Below are positions 23,196 to 31,387 of a stretch of DNA of 64,000 nt, one piece after another. A model generated the notes under the pieces. That model searched no databases. It had not been told where the DNA came from and saw only the letters and a list, made by a program, of their open reading frames with translations. How positions within the stretch are numbered: the first letter of the stretch is position 1; each line of letters begins with the position of its first letter. The stretch spans positions 16,135 through 80,134 of the forward strand of contig NZ_KQ949009.1 of assembly GCF_001514265.1 (NCBI RefSeq), in the 5' to 3' direction. The translations under genes were made by a program, and so were the position numbers. The DNA comes from Streptomyces resistomycificus. GTDB taxonomy: Bacteria; Actinomycetota; Actinomycetes; Streptomycetales; Streptomycetaceae.

Positions 23196-24254
23196 ATGAC
23201 AAGCCTGATCGCCACCATGGGCCCTGCCCTTTCCGCCCCCGCCACCCTGCACGACGCCATCGCCCGGGGCGTGTCGGCCCTGCGTTTCTCGGCGTCGAAG
23301 TTCACCGCCGACGAACTCGCCGCCCAGGCCCAGCGCACCGCCGGGATCGGCAAGGCGCTGGGCCGCCGGCTCGACCTGCTCCTGGACCTGCCGGGCGCCA
23401 AGACCCGGCTGACCAACGAGGACTGGTTCCCGCTGGCCGGGCTCGAACGCCTGCACGTCCGGTACTCGCCCGCCCCGGCCCGCCGCGAGGGGCCCATGCC
23501 GCAGATCGGCACGACGGGCATGGCGATCGCCCCCTACATCGAGCCCGGCGACGTCCTGGTCCTGGGGGACGGGGAGAACGCCCTGCGGGTCGAGTCGTGC
23601 ACCGCCGACGGCTGCGTGACCCGCCCCCTCACCCACGGCGACGTCGGACGGCACAAGGGAATCAGCCTGCACGGCAAGCCGCAGGCCTACCAGGCCCTGG
23701 GCGACGCCGAGACCATCGCCCTGAAAGGGCTCAACGACAGCATCTTCTCGGGCGTCATCATCTCCTTCGTCGAAAGCCCCGACGCACTCGAGACGGCGCG
23801 CTCCCTCATCGGCCGGGCCCCCGCCGACGGCCGCCCGGCCCCCGCGGTCATCGCGAAGATCGAGACCAGGGCCGGCGCCGAACGGGCCGCCGAGGTGGCC
23901 CGCGCGGCCGACGGCGTCCTCCTGGGCCGCGGCGACCTCCTCCTGGACGCCGGGGAACTGGACTTCTACGACCTCGGCAAGAAGGTCATGAAGGAGACCC
24001 AGAAGGCCGCACGCCCTCTCATCGTCGGCACCCAGCTCCTGCCGAGCCTCTCCGAGGGCTGGCTGCCCAACCGGTCCGAACTCGCCTACCTCTGCCACCT
24101 CCTCGACAAGGAGGTGGACGGCCTGATGATGGCGACCGAGACCACCGTGGGCAGCGCACCCCTGCGCACCGTCGAACTGGTCAGCGCCCTGATTGAGCGG
24201 TACGGATCAGGCGCCGCCCCCGCCCCGCTCTTCGCAAGCCGCAGCGCCGCCTAG
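23196..24254 (+). CDS. Pyruvate kinase-like protein 1, lacking the C-terminal domain
   Basis: A 352-residue pyruvate kinase-fold protein. Catalytic core motifs are recognisable: DLPGAKTR (for DxKGPEIR), IAKIETRAGAERAAEVARAADGVLLGRGDLLL (Lys and the two Mg-binding acids), IVGTQLLPSL (catalytic Thr) and MMATETTVGSAPLRTV. The early RxNFSHG motif reads RFSASK, so nucleotide/K+ contacts differ. The allosteric C-terminal domain (about 120 residues) is absent. It may be a pyruvate kinase variant acting on a different phosphoryl acceptor or enolate, or a local ATP-regenerating enzyme for the operon's kinases. It stands 21 bp after the carbamoyltransferase gene and is a paralogue of the next gene. Confidence 0.75.
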   Translation: MTSLIATMGPALSAPATLHDAIARGVSALRFSASKFTADELAAQAQRTAGIGKALGRRLDLLLDLPGAKTRLTNEDWFPLAGLERLHVRYSPAPARREGPMPQIGTTGMAIAPYIEPGDVLVLGDGENALRVESCTADGCVTRPLTHGDVGRHKGISLHGKPQAYQALGDAETIALKGLNDSIFSGVIISFVESPDALETARSLIGRAPADGRPAPAVIAKIETRAGAERAAEVARAADGVLLGRGDLLLDAGELDFYDLGKKVMKETQKAARPLIVGTQLLPSLSEGWLPNRSELAYLCHLLDKEVDGLMMATETTVGSAPLRTVELVSALIERYGSGAAPAPLFASRSAA

Positions 24255-24361
24255 CCGACGCCACCCGGGGCGCGGCGGGGGAGGACCAGGCCCCGACACC
24301 CAGCCCCACCCACCCCCGTCCCTTCCCGCGAGCCCGCCCCCTGTGTCTGCTGAGAGGCCCC

Positions 24362-25435
24362 ATGTCCCGCATCGTCGTCACCCTCGGTCCCGCGACACAA
24401 GAACCCGCGGTCCTCGAACAGGTCGTCAAGGCAGGGGCGGACTCCTTCCGCTTCCCGGCGTCCAAGGCGTCGGTCGCCTCCCTGGCCGACCTGGCCTCCC
24501 GCGTGGCCGCACTCGCCGCCGGGCTCGGCCAGAGCCCCGACCTGCTGCTCGACCTGCCGGGCGCCAAGACCCGCTTCACCAACGACGACCAGTTCTCCCT
24601 GGCGGGACTCTCCCGGGTGCGGGTGCACTTCACCCCGGTGCCCTCCGACGTCCACCGCGAGGTGCCCGTGCTGGGACTCACCGGCGCGGACATCTCCGGG
24701 CAGGTCGAGCCCGGTGACCTCATCCTCATCGGCGACGGCGAGGACGCCCTGCGGGTCGAACACGTCGCACCCGACCACTGCGTCACGATCCCCCTCAGCG
24801 GCGGATTCCTCGGCAAACGCCGGGGCGTGGCCCTGCCGGGCAAGAGCGTGCCCGCCTCCCGGCTCACCGACCAGGACCGGGCCGCGCTGCAGACCCTGCC
24901 CGGATCGATCTTCACCGCCGTGATCATCTCCTTCGTCGAGTCGGCCGACAGCGTCCGCGAGGCCCGCGACATCATGACGGCGTCAGCCGCCGGCCACCGG
25001 GTCCCCCCGGTGATCGCCAAGGTGGAGACGCGGGCCGGCGCGGCCGCCGCGCGGGAGATCGCCGCATGCGCCGACGCGGTGCTGCTGGGCCGCGGCGACC
25101 TGCTGCTCGACTCCGGCCCGCTGGAGTTCTTCGACCTGTGCGAGAACGTCCGCACTGCCACCGCCGACGCACACTGCCCTCTCATCGTCGGCACCCAGCT
25201 GCTGACCAGCCTGTCCGCCGGCTGGATGCCCCACCGCTCCGAACTCGCCTGCGTCAGCGAACTGCTGCGCGCCGGCACCGCCGCACTGATGCTCGCCGAC
25301 GAGACGGCCGCCGGCACGGCCCCGGTGCGCACCGTCGAGCTGCTGCGCGAACTGCGCGAACGCTACAGCCCCCGCCCCGGCCCCGCCCCGCTGTTCGCCG
25401 CCCGTACCGCAGCGCCCGCCGGACAGGGGGCGTGA
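24362..25435 (+). CDS. Pyruvate kinase-like protein 2, lacking the C-terminal domain
   Basis: A 357-residue paralogue of the preceding protein, with the same order of motifs: DLPGAKTRFTNDDQFSLAGL, IAKVETRAGAAAAREIAACADAVLLGRGDLLL, IVGTQLLTSL, LADETAAGTAPVRTV. The early motif reads RFPASK. It also ends before the regulatory domain. GAGAGG precedes the ATG, after a 107-bp spacer with no other feature. Its stop overlaps the GTG of the Nudix gene. Two copies kept side by side with changed nucleotide-site residues argue for a heteromer or for two related substrates. Confidence 0.75.
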   Translation: MSRIVVTLGPATQEPAVLEQVVKAGADSFRFPASKASVASLADLASRVAALAAGLGQSPDLLLDLPGAKTRFTNDDQFSLAGLSRVRVHFTPVPSDVHREVPVLGLTGADISGQVEPGDLILIGDGEDALRVEHVAPDHCVTIPLSGGFLGKRRGVALPGKSVPASRLTDQDRAALQTLPGSIFTAVIISFVESADSVREARDIMTASAAGHRVPPVIAKVETRAGAAAAREIAACADAVLLGRGDLLLDSGPLEFFDLCENVRTATADAHCPLIVGTQLLTSLSAGWMPHRSELACVSELLRAGTAALMLADETAAGTAPVRTVELLRELRERYSPRPGPAPLFAARTAAPAGQGA

Positions 25436-25983
25436 GCGTGGCCGGCCACATCCGGCTGCCGCAGGCCCTGCCCGACCTGGCGGCCGCCGCCGCGGCCGCG
25501 CACCGCGACCCCTACGGCGCCCGCGGCCTGCTGACGGCCTCCGCGAACGGCCACGCGGGACCCGACGGCGACGTGATCGTCGCCGGCTGGGTCTTCTCCC
25601 ACGACTTCCACCACACACTCCTGGTCCGACACCACCGGTTCGGATGGCTCAGCCCCGGCGGACGACTGGAAGCGGGGGAGTCCCCCCTGGCCGGCGCCCG
25701 CCGCGAAGTGGCGGAGGAAACCGGACTGGACCTGCACCCGCTGCTGCCCGACCCGGTGGCACTGCTCGGCAACACCCCAGGGCGCCGCGAACGGGTCTAC
25801 GGGCTGGCCTACGCCTTCGCCGCCGACCCCGCCACCGCGCTCACCCCGGAAACCGGCCAGCCCGCCGCCTGGTTCACCCTCGAGCGAATGCCGCCCTGCC
25901 CGGTGTTCCCCCTTGACGACCAGGTGCTGGCCCACACCGCCCGCGACCTCGCCCGCACCCCGCGCGAGCCGTCCTGGCCGTGA
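25432..25983 (+). CDS. Nudix hydrolase
   Basis: A 183-residue Nudix protein with a complete box, GRLEAGESPLAGARREVAEETGLDL (GX5EX7REVXEEXGL), about residues 83-106. It hydrolyses a nucleoside diphosphate linked to another group, releasing a phosphate ester or nucleotide. The GTG at 25432 overlaps the stop of the preceding gene (GTGA); family similarity to the N-terminus is weak but the reading frame is open. Among nucleotidyltransferase-like and kinase genes it could remove a nucleotide from an activated intermediate or act in housecleaning. Confidence 0.85.
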   Translation: MSVAGHIRLPQALPDLAAAAAAAHRDPYGARGLLTASANGHAGPDGDVIVAGWVFSHDFHHTLLVRHHRFGWLSPGGRLEAGESPLAGARREVAEETGLDLHPLLPDPVALLGNTPGRRERVYGLAYAFAADPATALTPETGQPAAWFTLERMPPCPVFPLDDQVLAHTARDLARTPREPSWP

Positions 25984-26057
25984 CACCCCACCGGCCCACC
26001 CAGGCGCCCGTCAGGGCGCGCCGACCTCACACCGAGAGCCACGCTGGAGACGACGAC

Positions 26058-26792
26058 ATGGACACACCGCCCGTGCCCGGCATTCTCATAGAGGGTCACG
26101 AGTACAGCGGGAAAAGCACGTTGGCCCACCAGGTCGCCGACGGCCTGCGCCGCCGCGGACGGACGGCACGCGCCTCGCACGCCACCCTCACACCGGATCC
26201 CGTGGTGCGCTCGCTGCTGGACGAGGCACTGACCGTCTTCGCCGGCAGCGAGCACCACGACTTCCGCCACCCGCCCACCTGGCGCCGCTTCAACGCCTTG
26301 AGATCGGCCCAACTCATCCTGGACACCGAACTGTTCAGCCGGCCCGCAGCAGGCCCGCAGCCCGGCGAGATCCTCGTACAGGACCGCTACTGGCTCACGC
26401 AGTACGCCTTCAACCAGTACTTCACGCCCGCCGAGGGCTACCTCAGCAAGACATGGGTCGCCTCCCGGGTGCCGAGGTTCGCCGTGCAGGTCTACCTGAC
26501 CTGCGACACCGAAAGCCGCCGCCGCCGGGCCGCCGCCCGCGACGGCAACAGCGCCAAACACCCGCTCAACGCGTTCCTGCGGCGCCACCTCGACGACGTC
26601 GCCGGCCTGGACCGCTTCACCGCCCGGCTCGTCCAGGACAACCCGCACTGGCTGGTGCTGCCCTCCGAGGGGCTCTCGCCCCAGGAGATGGCCGACGCCG
26701 TCCTCGAGCGGTTCGACTTCCTCTCACCCTCCCGGCCCGCCGAACCGGTGGCGGCCAGTGGGGGCCGTGCCCATCGGCGGTCCCAGGGGTGA
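26058..26792 (+). CDS. Thymidylate kinase-like P-loop kinase 1
   Basis: A 244-residue P-loop kinase. GHEYSGKST (Walker A) is at about residues 13-21, the DRY motif appears as VQDRYWLTQYAFNQYF, and the LID-like Arg run is ESRRRRAAARDGN. It is clearly a paralogue of the protein at 28141: both share the frame VQDR-W-TQY, EGYLS-TW and PRF--QVYLTC. Real thymidylate kinases have DRY in a different context, so another substrate is likely. GGAGA precedes the ATG at 26058; an upstream start at 25980 is possible. It overlaps the monooxygenase gene by 4 bp. Confidence 0.75.
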   Translation: MDTPPVPGILIEGHEYSGKSTLAHQVADGLRRRGRTARASHATLTPDPVVRSLLDEALTVFAGSEHHDFRHPPTWRRFNALRSAQLILDTELFSRPAAGPQPGEILVQDRYWLTQYAFNQYFTPAEGYLSKTWVASRVPRFAVQVYLTCDTESRRRRAAARDGNSAKHPLNAFLRRHLDDVAGLDRFTARLVQDNPHWLVLPSEGLSPQEMADAVLERFDFLSPSRPAEPVAASGGRAHRRSQG

Positions 26793-28132
26793 GGCCGCCG
26801 ACCGAACCGGCCGGCCCCCAGGACCGCACCGACCGCTGGTGCATCATCGGAGCGGGCCCGGCCGGCCTGGCCACCGCAAAGAACTTCCGTGACGCCGGCC
26901 TGCCCTTCGAGATCGTGGAACGCCACGACAGCCTCGGCGGGATCTGGCGCTACGGCCAACCCGGCAGCGCCGTGTACCGCTCCACCTGCATGATCTCCTC
27001 CAAGCGGCTCAGCGCCTTCCGCGGATTCCCGATGCCGGCCAGTGCGCAGGACTACCTCAGCCACCGTGAGGCGCTCGCCTACCTCACCGACTACGCACGC
27101 GCCCACGGCCTGCTCGACCACATCCGCTACCACCGCGCGGTCAGCCGCGTCGAGCGGCAGGGCACGACCTGGTCGGTGACGTTCGAGGACGGCGCCGTAT
27201 GCCGCTACCGGGGCGTCGTCGTCGCGTCCGGACACCACTGGGACCCGAGGCCGGCCCGCTTCCCCGGACGCTTCGACGGCCGCATCCTGCACTCCAGCCA
27301 GTACCGCACCCCTCACCTGCTCGAGGGCCGGCGCGTACTGATCGTGGGAACCGGCAACTCCGGCACCGACATAGCGGTGGAGTCCTCACGGGTGGCCGCC
27401 CGCACCCTGCACTCGGTCCGCCAGGGCTGCCACTACCTGCCCAAGTACTTCCTGGGCCGGCCGATGGACGAGGTCATGGAGTGGTTCGTCCGCGTCCGGG
27501 CCCCGCGCTTCGTCCACCGGTTGATCCGGCGGGCGGCGATCTGGTGCGTGTTCGGCGACCCCACCAGATTCGGGCTGCCACGGCCCACCCGGCGCATCAT
27601 GGACGGCCGGCTCATCCTCAACTCCGAACTGGTGCACCACGTCGCCCACGGCTCCGTCGTCTCCAAACCCGACGTGGCCGAACTACGCGGCGACCGCGTC
27701 CGCTTCACCGACGGCTCGGAGGAGGAGGTCGACGTCATCGTCCACGCCACCGGCTTCAACGCCACCCTCCCCTTCCTGTCCGCCGCCGACCTCCCGGTGC
27801 GCGCCCCGGGCCGCTACCCGGACCTCGCCCTGCACGTCTTCAACCCCGCACACGACGGCCTCTTCGTCGTCGGCATGATCCAGCCCGACAGCGGCGCCTG
27901 GTGGCTCTTCGACGACCAGGCCGCGACGGTCGCCGCCTACATCAACGCCGTCACCAGCAGTGAGAGCGCCGCCCGAAAGGCCCGCGTCCTCGTGCGCGCC
28001 CAGGCCGCCCGCAGATACCAGCCGCCGGGAACACCCGGCCCCCACGCCTCACTGCGCATCGAGCACGACCGCTACACCCGGATTCTGCGACGGCTGCGCC
28101 GGGACCTGACCTCGGCCGCCGAGAAAGCGTGA
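26789..28132 (+). CDS. Class B flavin monooxygenase
   Basis: A 447-residue FMO/NMO-type enzyme. FAD motif IIGAGPAGLA (about 20-29), the NADPH motif IVGTGNSGTDIA (about 190) and the linking FPGRFDGRILHSSQY (the FMO identifying sequence region) are all present, and HATGFNATLPFL near the C-terminus. Such enzymes oxygenate soft nucleophiles such as amine nitrogen or sulfur, or do Baeyer-Villiger reactions. GTG start overlaps the previous stop (GTGA). It is flanked on both sides by the two kinase paralogues, which suggests one pathway step sequence: phosphorylate, oxidise, phosphorylate. Confidence 0.85.
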   Translation: MRPPTEPAGPQDRTDRWCIIGAGPAGLATAKNFRDAGLPFEIVERHDSLGGIWRYGQPGSAVYRSTCMISSKRLSAFRGFPMPASAQDYLSHREALAYLTDYARAHGLLDHIRYHRAVSRVERQGTTWSVTFEDGAVCRYRGVVVASGHHWDPRPARFPGRFDGRILHSSQYRTPHLLEGRRVLIVGTGNSGTDIAVESSRVAARTLHSVRQGCHYLPKYFLGRPMDEVMEWFVRVRAPRFVHRLIRRAAIWCVFGDPTRFGLPRPTRRIMDGRLILNSELVHHVAHGSVVSKPDVAELRGDRVRFTDGSEEEVDVIVHATGFNATLPFLSAADLPVRAPGRYPDLALHVFNPAHDGLFVVGMIQPDSGAWWLFDDQAATVAAYINAVTSSESAARKARVLVRAQAARRYQPPGTPGPHASLRIEHDRYTRILRRLRRDLTSAAEKA

Positions 28133-28140
28133 GGCAGACG

Positions 28141-28833
28141 ATGACCACCGCGCGCACGACGACGCTCACCGGCGTACTCCTCGAAGGACTCAACTTCGCC
28201 GGCAAGTCGACCACGGCGACCCGGCTCACCACACTGCTGCGCTCCCGCGGCACCGAGGTCCACTCACGCCACTGCCACGTCTGCGACACCGACAGCACCC
28301 ACACCCTGCAACGGCAGGCGAAGGCGTCCATCGGTGACAGCACCCACCGCCCCTTCCCCGACCCCGACCTGCTGCGCCCCTTCAACGCCACCAAGTCCGC
28401 CCAGATGCTGATCGACAGCGAACTCGCCGCCGACTCCCCCTACACCACCGGCTCCCACGGCCCCGTCCTCGTACAGGACCGGCACTGGTTCACGCAGTAC
28501 TGCAACAACGCCTTCTTCAACCCCGGCGAGGGATACCTCAGCGACACCTGGGCCCGCACCCGCGCACCGCGCTTCACCCTCCAGGTGTATCTGACCTGTT
28601 CCCCGGCCGAACGGGCCCGCCGGGCCGGCACCCGCGAGGGCGACGCCCACGGACTGAACGCCTACCTGCGGGCACACCCGAAAGGCATCGCAGCGCTCGA
28701 CACGTTCTGCATCGAACAGATCGTCGACGACTCGTCCTGGACCATCGTGGCCACCGACGGCCGTTCACAGGACGACATCGCGCAACAGCTCCTGGCCCTC
28801 TTCGACGCGCGACGCGACGCGGTGGCCGCATGA
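28141..28833 (+). CDS. Thymidylate kinase-like P-loop kinase 2
   Basis: A 230-residue paralogue of the kinase at 26058. Walker A is GLNFAGKSTTATRL, followed by VQDRHWFTQYCNNAFFNPGEGYLSDTWA and QVYLTCSPAERARRAGTREG. GAGG six bases before the ATG at 28141 decides the start over the overlapping GTG at 28129. It overlaps the aldo/keto reductase by 4 bp. The substrate is unknown; duplication of the pair suggests either successive phosphorylations or a heterodimer. Confidence 0.75.
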   Translation: MTTARTTTLTGVLLEGLNFAGKSTTATRLTTLLRSRGTEVHSRHCHVCDTDSTHTLQRQAKASIGDSTHRPFPDPDLLRPFNATKSAQMLIDSELAADSPYTTGSHGPVLVQDRHWFTQYCNNAFFNPGEGYLSDTWARTRAPRFTLQVYLTCSPAERARRAGTREGDAHGLNAYLRAHPKGIAALDTFCIEQIVDDSSWTIVATDGRSQDDIAQQLLALFDARRDAVAA

Positions 28834-29615
28834 CCTGCCCGCCCGGCGGATCACTCCTTGTGGCAGGCAAGACCGTCTCCCGTCTCGGCCTGGGCACGAT
28901 GCGCCTGGCCGGCCCCGGCAACTGGGGAGCACCCCCCGACCCCGCCGCAGCCCTGCGCCTGCTGCGCACAGCCGTCGGCGAAGGCGGCGTCACCCACATC
29001 GACACCGCCGACGCCTACGGCCCGCACACCGTCGAAGAGCTCATCCGCCGGGCCCTGCACCCCTACGGCGACGATCTGCTCGTGGCCACGAAGGTCGGAC
29101 TCATCCGCCCCGGCCCCGGCGTGTACGAGCCGCTGTGCCGTCCCGCCCACCTGCGCCACGCCGTCGAGGCGTCCCTGCGCCGGCTGGGGTGCGAGCGCCT
29201 GTCCCTGTGCTACCTGCACCGCGTGGACGCGGCCGTGCCGCTCGGCGACCAGCTGGGCGCCCTCACCGACCTGCGCGACGAGGGGAAGATCGCCCACATC
29301 GGGCTGTCCCGCGTCAGCGTCGAGGAGATCGACCGGGCCCGCGCCCTCACCCCGATCGCCGCGGTCCAAAACCCGATGAACCTGGCGCAGGCCCACGACG
29401 AGGCCCTGGAGCACTGCCGCCGTGCGCACATCCCCTACGTCGCCTACCGCCCGCTGGGCAAGGGGCGGCTGATCGGCGAGGGTCTGCCCCGTGTCCTGGG
29501 CCGGCTGCTGGACCTCGGCCCGCATGTCGCCCTCATCCCCGGCACGACGCGCGAGGACCACCTCCTGCAACTGGTGCGGGCGGCACGGGCGGCACGGCCC
29601 GCGCCGCCCGCGTGA
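28830..29615 (+). CDS. Aldo/keto reductase
   Basis: A 261-residue AKR-superfamily protein, short of the usual 300-320 residues. The catalytic tetrad is present: Asp and Tyr in DTADAYGPHTVEEL, Lys in VATKVGLIRPG and His in CYLHRVD. IPGTTREDHLLQL at the C-terminus matches the NADPH-phosphate binding site. It reduces an aldehyde or ketone. The ATG overlaps the preceding stop. It is the last gene of the plus-strand operon and converges on the LuxR-type regulator. Confidence 0.85.
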   Translation: MTCPPGGSLLVAGKTVSRLGLGTMRLAGPGNWGAPPDPAAALRLLRTAVGEGGVTHIDTADAYGPHTVEELIRRALHPYGDDLLVATKVGLIRPGPGVYEPLCRPAHLRHAVEASLRRLGCERLSLCYLHRVDAAVPLGDQLGALTDLRDEGKIAHIGLSRVSVEEIDRARALTPIAAVQNPMNLAQAHDEALEHCRRAHIPYVAYRPLGKGRLIGEGLPRVLGRLLDLGPHVALIPGTTREDHLLQLVRAARAARPAPPA

Positions 29616-29648
29616 GGCCGTGGCCGGAGCGCGCCGGGGGAGGGGAGG

Positions 29649-30395
29649 TCAGGCCGCGCTCGGCAGGCGGTACGGCGTCGGCTGCCTGGCACCGGGCACG
29701 GCGGCCGGCGCCTTGCCGGCCGACAGGTAGCGCAGCACGGCCAGGACCCGCCGGTTGTCACCGGGACCGGCGGCGATGCCGAGCTTGTCGAAGACCGCCG
29801 CGAGGCGCTTTTCCACCGTCCCCTGCGAGACGACGAGCCGTTGGGCTATCGCGCTGTTGGTGCGGCCCTGCGCCATCAGCGCCAAAACCTGCGACTCCCG
29901 TTCGCTGAGCGCCTCGAGCCCACCCCCGCGCCCCCCGTGTCCCTCGTGCCCCTCGCGGTGTTCGTGGGCGGTGGCCGCCGCCAGCGCCCTGACCATGCGG
30001 GGGTCGACGACCGTGCCGCCCGCCGCGACGCGGCCGAGCGCGTCCAGCAGGCTCTCACAGTCGGTCATACGGTCCTGGAGCAGGTAGCCAAGGCCCGCGC
30101 CCTCGCCCGCGAACAGGCGGGCGAGGTGGCCGGGTTCGGCGCTCGCCGAGAACAGCAGCACCCCGACGTCCGGGTACTGCCGACGCACCTGAACGGCAGC
30201 GGCCACCCCCGCGTCGCCCGCGGCCGGTGCGAGGCGGGCGTTGACGATGAGCACGTCGGGGCGGTGCACGTCGACCAGGGCGGGCAGCATGCGCGCGTCG
30301 TGGACGGGCGGGGCGAGCTGGTGGCCCTGGGCTTCGAGGACGTGTGCCAGGCCCGCCCTGAGGATCGCGGAACCTTCCGCGACGACCAGACGCAT
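29649..30395 (-). CDS. LuxR/NarL-type regulator with atypical receiver domain
   Basis: A 248-residue response-regulator-like protein. The N-terminal receiver-like domain starts MRLVVAEGSAILRAGL; the acidic pocket normally formed by DD is AE, and the phospho-acceptor Asp is Asn (DVLIVNARLAP). The C-terminal LuxR helix-turn-helix LSERESQVLALMAQGRTNSAIAQRLVVSQGTVEKRL is intact. Without the acceptor Asp it probably does not respond to a histidine kinase but to ligand binding or to its own level, like other atypical Streptomyces regulators. The start at 30395 is where the receiver fold begins; the frame remains open upstream. Confidence 0.8.
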   Translation of the reverse strand: MRLVVAEGSAILRAGLAHVLEAQGHQLAPPVHDARMLPALVDVHRPDVLIVNARLAPAAGDAGVAAAVQVRRQYPDVGVLLFSASAEPGHLARLFAGEGAGLGYLLQDRMTDCESLLDALGRVAAGGTVVDPRMVRALAAATAHEHREGHEGHGGRGGGLEALSERESQVLALMAQGRTNSAIAQRLVVSQGTVEKRLAAVFDKLGIAAGPGDNRRVLAVLRYLSAGKAPAAVPGARQPTPYRLPSAA

Positions 30396-30486
30396 GGCCG
30401 CGGCACGCCCCCCGCCCGGGCCTGGAGGGGCGGGTGCCGGCCGCCCGAGGCGACCCGGCTGGATGAGAGAGGAGTGCAGGGACATC

Positions 30487-30750
30487 TCAGCCGCCGGAGC
30501 TCTCGGCGCACCGCTGCCAAGGCGCCGTCACCAGCCGTGTGGCGGCCCGCCGAGTACCGTCCTCGCGGCGCCTGTCACCGCCGCGGACGGGCTCGAACGG
30601 CACGCCGAGCGCCTCCGCCCACACCTCCGCCAGCCCGCGTTCGCCCCCTCCCGCGCTCCGGTGGCCTGCTGCCGCCGCCGGGCCGGTGTCCTCGTGGCCC
30701 CGCGCGGCCTCGGCCCGGCCGCAGGACGGGTACTGCTCGTCGCCGGTCAT
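30487..30750 (-). CDS. Small hypothetical protein
   Basis: An 87-codon gene with a strong ribosome binding site (GGGGAGG, 8 bases before the ATG). The protein starts MTGDEQYPSCGRAEAARGHE and has one ordered-looking segment, RGLAEVWAEALGVPFEPVRGGD, that resembles the first helix of an NRPS carrier domain but has no GGxS site. The rest is Arg/Gly/Ala-rich. I do not recognise a family. It lies between the LuxR-type regulator and a small membrane protein, all on the minus strand. Confidence 0.45.
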   Translation of the reverse strand: MTGDEQYPSCGRAEAARGHEDTGPAAAAGHRSAGGGERGLAEVWAEALGVPFEPVRGGDRRREDGTRRAATRLVTAPWQRCAESSGG

Positions 30751-30938
30751 CTGCGTCGCCTCCCCTTTTTTTTTGGGTGTGCGCTCCACCGCGGACCCCG
30801 ACGGCCCGCACCTGTGGCTGTGGACACGACGCTAGAGACCGGCCTTATCGGCGGGATATCACCCCGCCGCGGCGGGCAGAGCCCACGACGGCGCCACGAC
30901 GCCCGCCGGCCCTCTCTCCGGGGAGCCGGGCGCCGGGC

Positions 30939-31157
30939 TCAGTCCACACCCTCGAGAAGCCGCTGCAGCGCGGTGACCCGCCGGCCCAGCTCGGCCAGCT
31001 CCCCGCGCACCTCCTCCTGCTGCCGGGCCGCGGCACGGTCCGCGACGTGCCGCTCCCGCTGCCGGGCCGATGTGACCCAGACCAGCCCCGTGGCGAGCAG
31101 GGCCGTCGTGCTCAGCATCACCGAGCCGGCGACCATCGCGCCTGCCATGGAATCCAT
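30939..31157 (-). CDS. Small single-pass membrane protein with coiled coil
   Basis: A 72-residue protein. Residues about 5-27 (AGAMVAGSVMLSTTALLATG) form one hydrophobic membrane segment; the rest (RQQEEVRGELAELGRRVTALQRLLEG) is a heptad-rich coiled coil that should face the cytoplasm. GGGAGG lies upstream of the ATG at 31157. No family recognised; possibly a membrane anchor or regulator. Confidence 0.55.
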   Translation of the reverse strand: MDSMAGAMVAGSVMLSTTALLATGLVWVTSARQRERHVADRAAARQQEEVRGELAELGRRVTALQRLLEGVD

Positions 31158-31323
31158 TTGTGCCGCCTCCCTCTGCACCCTTTTCGACCCCCTCGACAAA
31201 TGCGGGTCACCATCGAAAGTACGCGGCGGCGGATGCGCGCACCATGGGGGAAATCCTCCACGTCAAAACCGTTCCTCCGCGGCACCACATGCTTGAGAAA
31301 AGCCTTTTCCGGGCATGCCCGTG

Positions 31324-31351
31324 GGCCCCGGGACGGCAATGTCCGGGGGCC
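31324..31351 (-). terminator. Hairpin downstream of the N-hydroxylase gene
   Basis: GGCCCCGGGAC (31324-31334) pairs with GTCCGGGGGCC (31341-31351) with one mismatch and a 6-base loop. It begins 37 nt after the hydroxylase stop on the minus strand. There is no long T-run, as is common in Streptomyces terminators. The remaining bases between 31158 and 31387 show no gene. Confidence 0.45.
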
Positions 31352-31387
31352 TACGGGAAGGCACGTCGAAAGACGGGTTGCGGCCGC

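Noticed and set aside
30487..30750. Truncated carrier protein
   Set aside because: One helix resembles a carrier domain, but the GGxS attachment site is missing and the rest is low-complexity; left as hypothetical.
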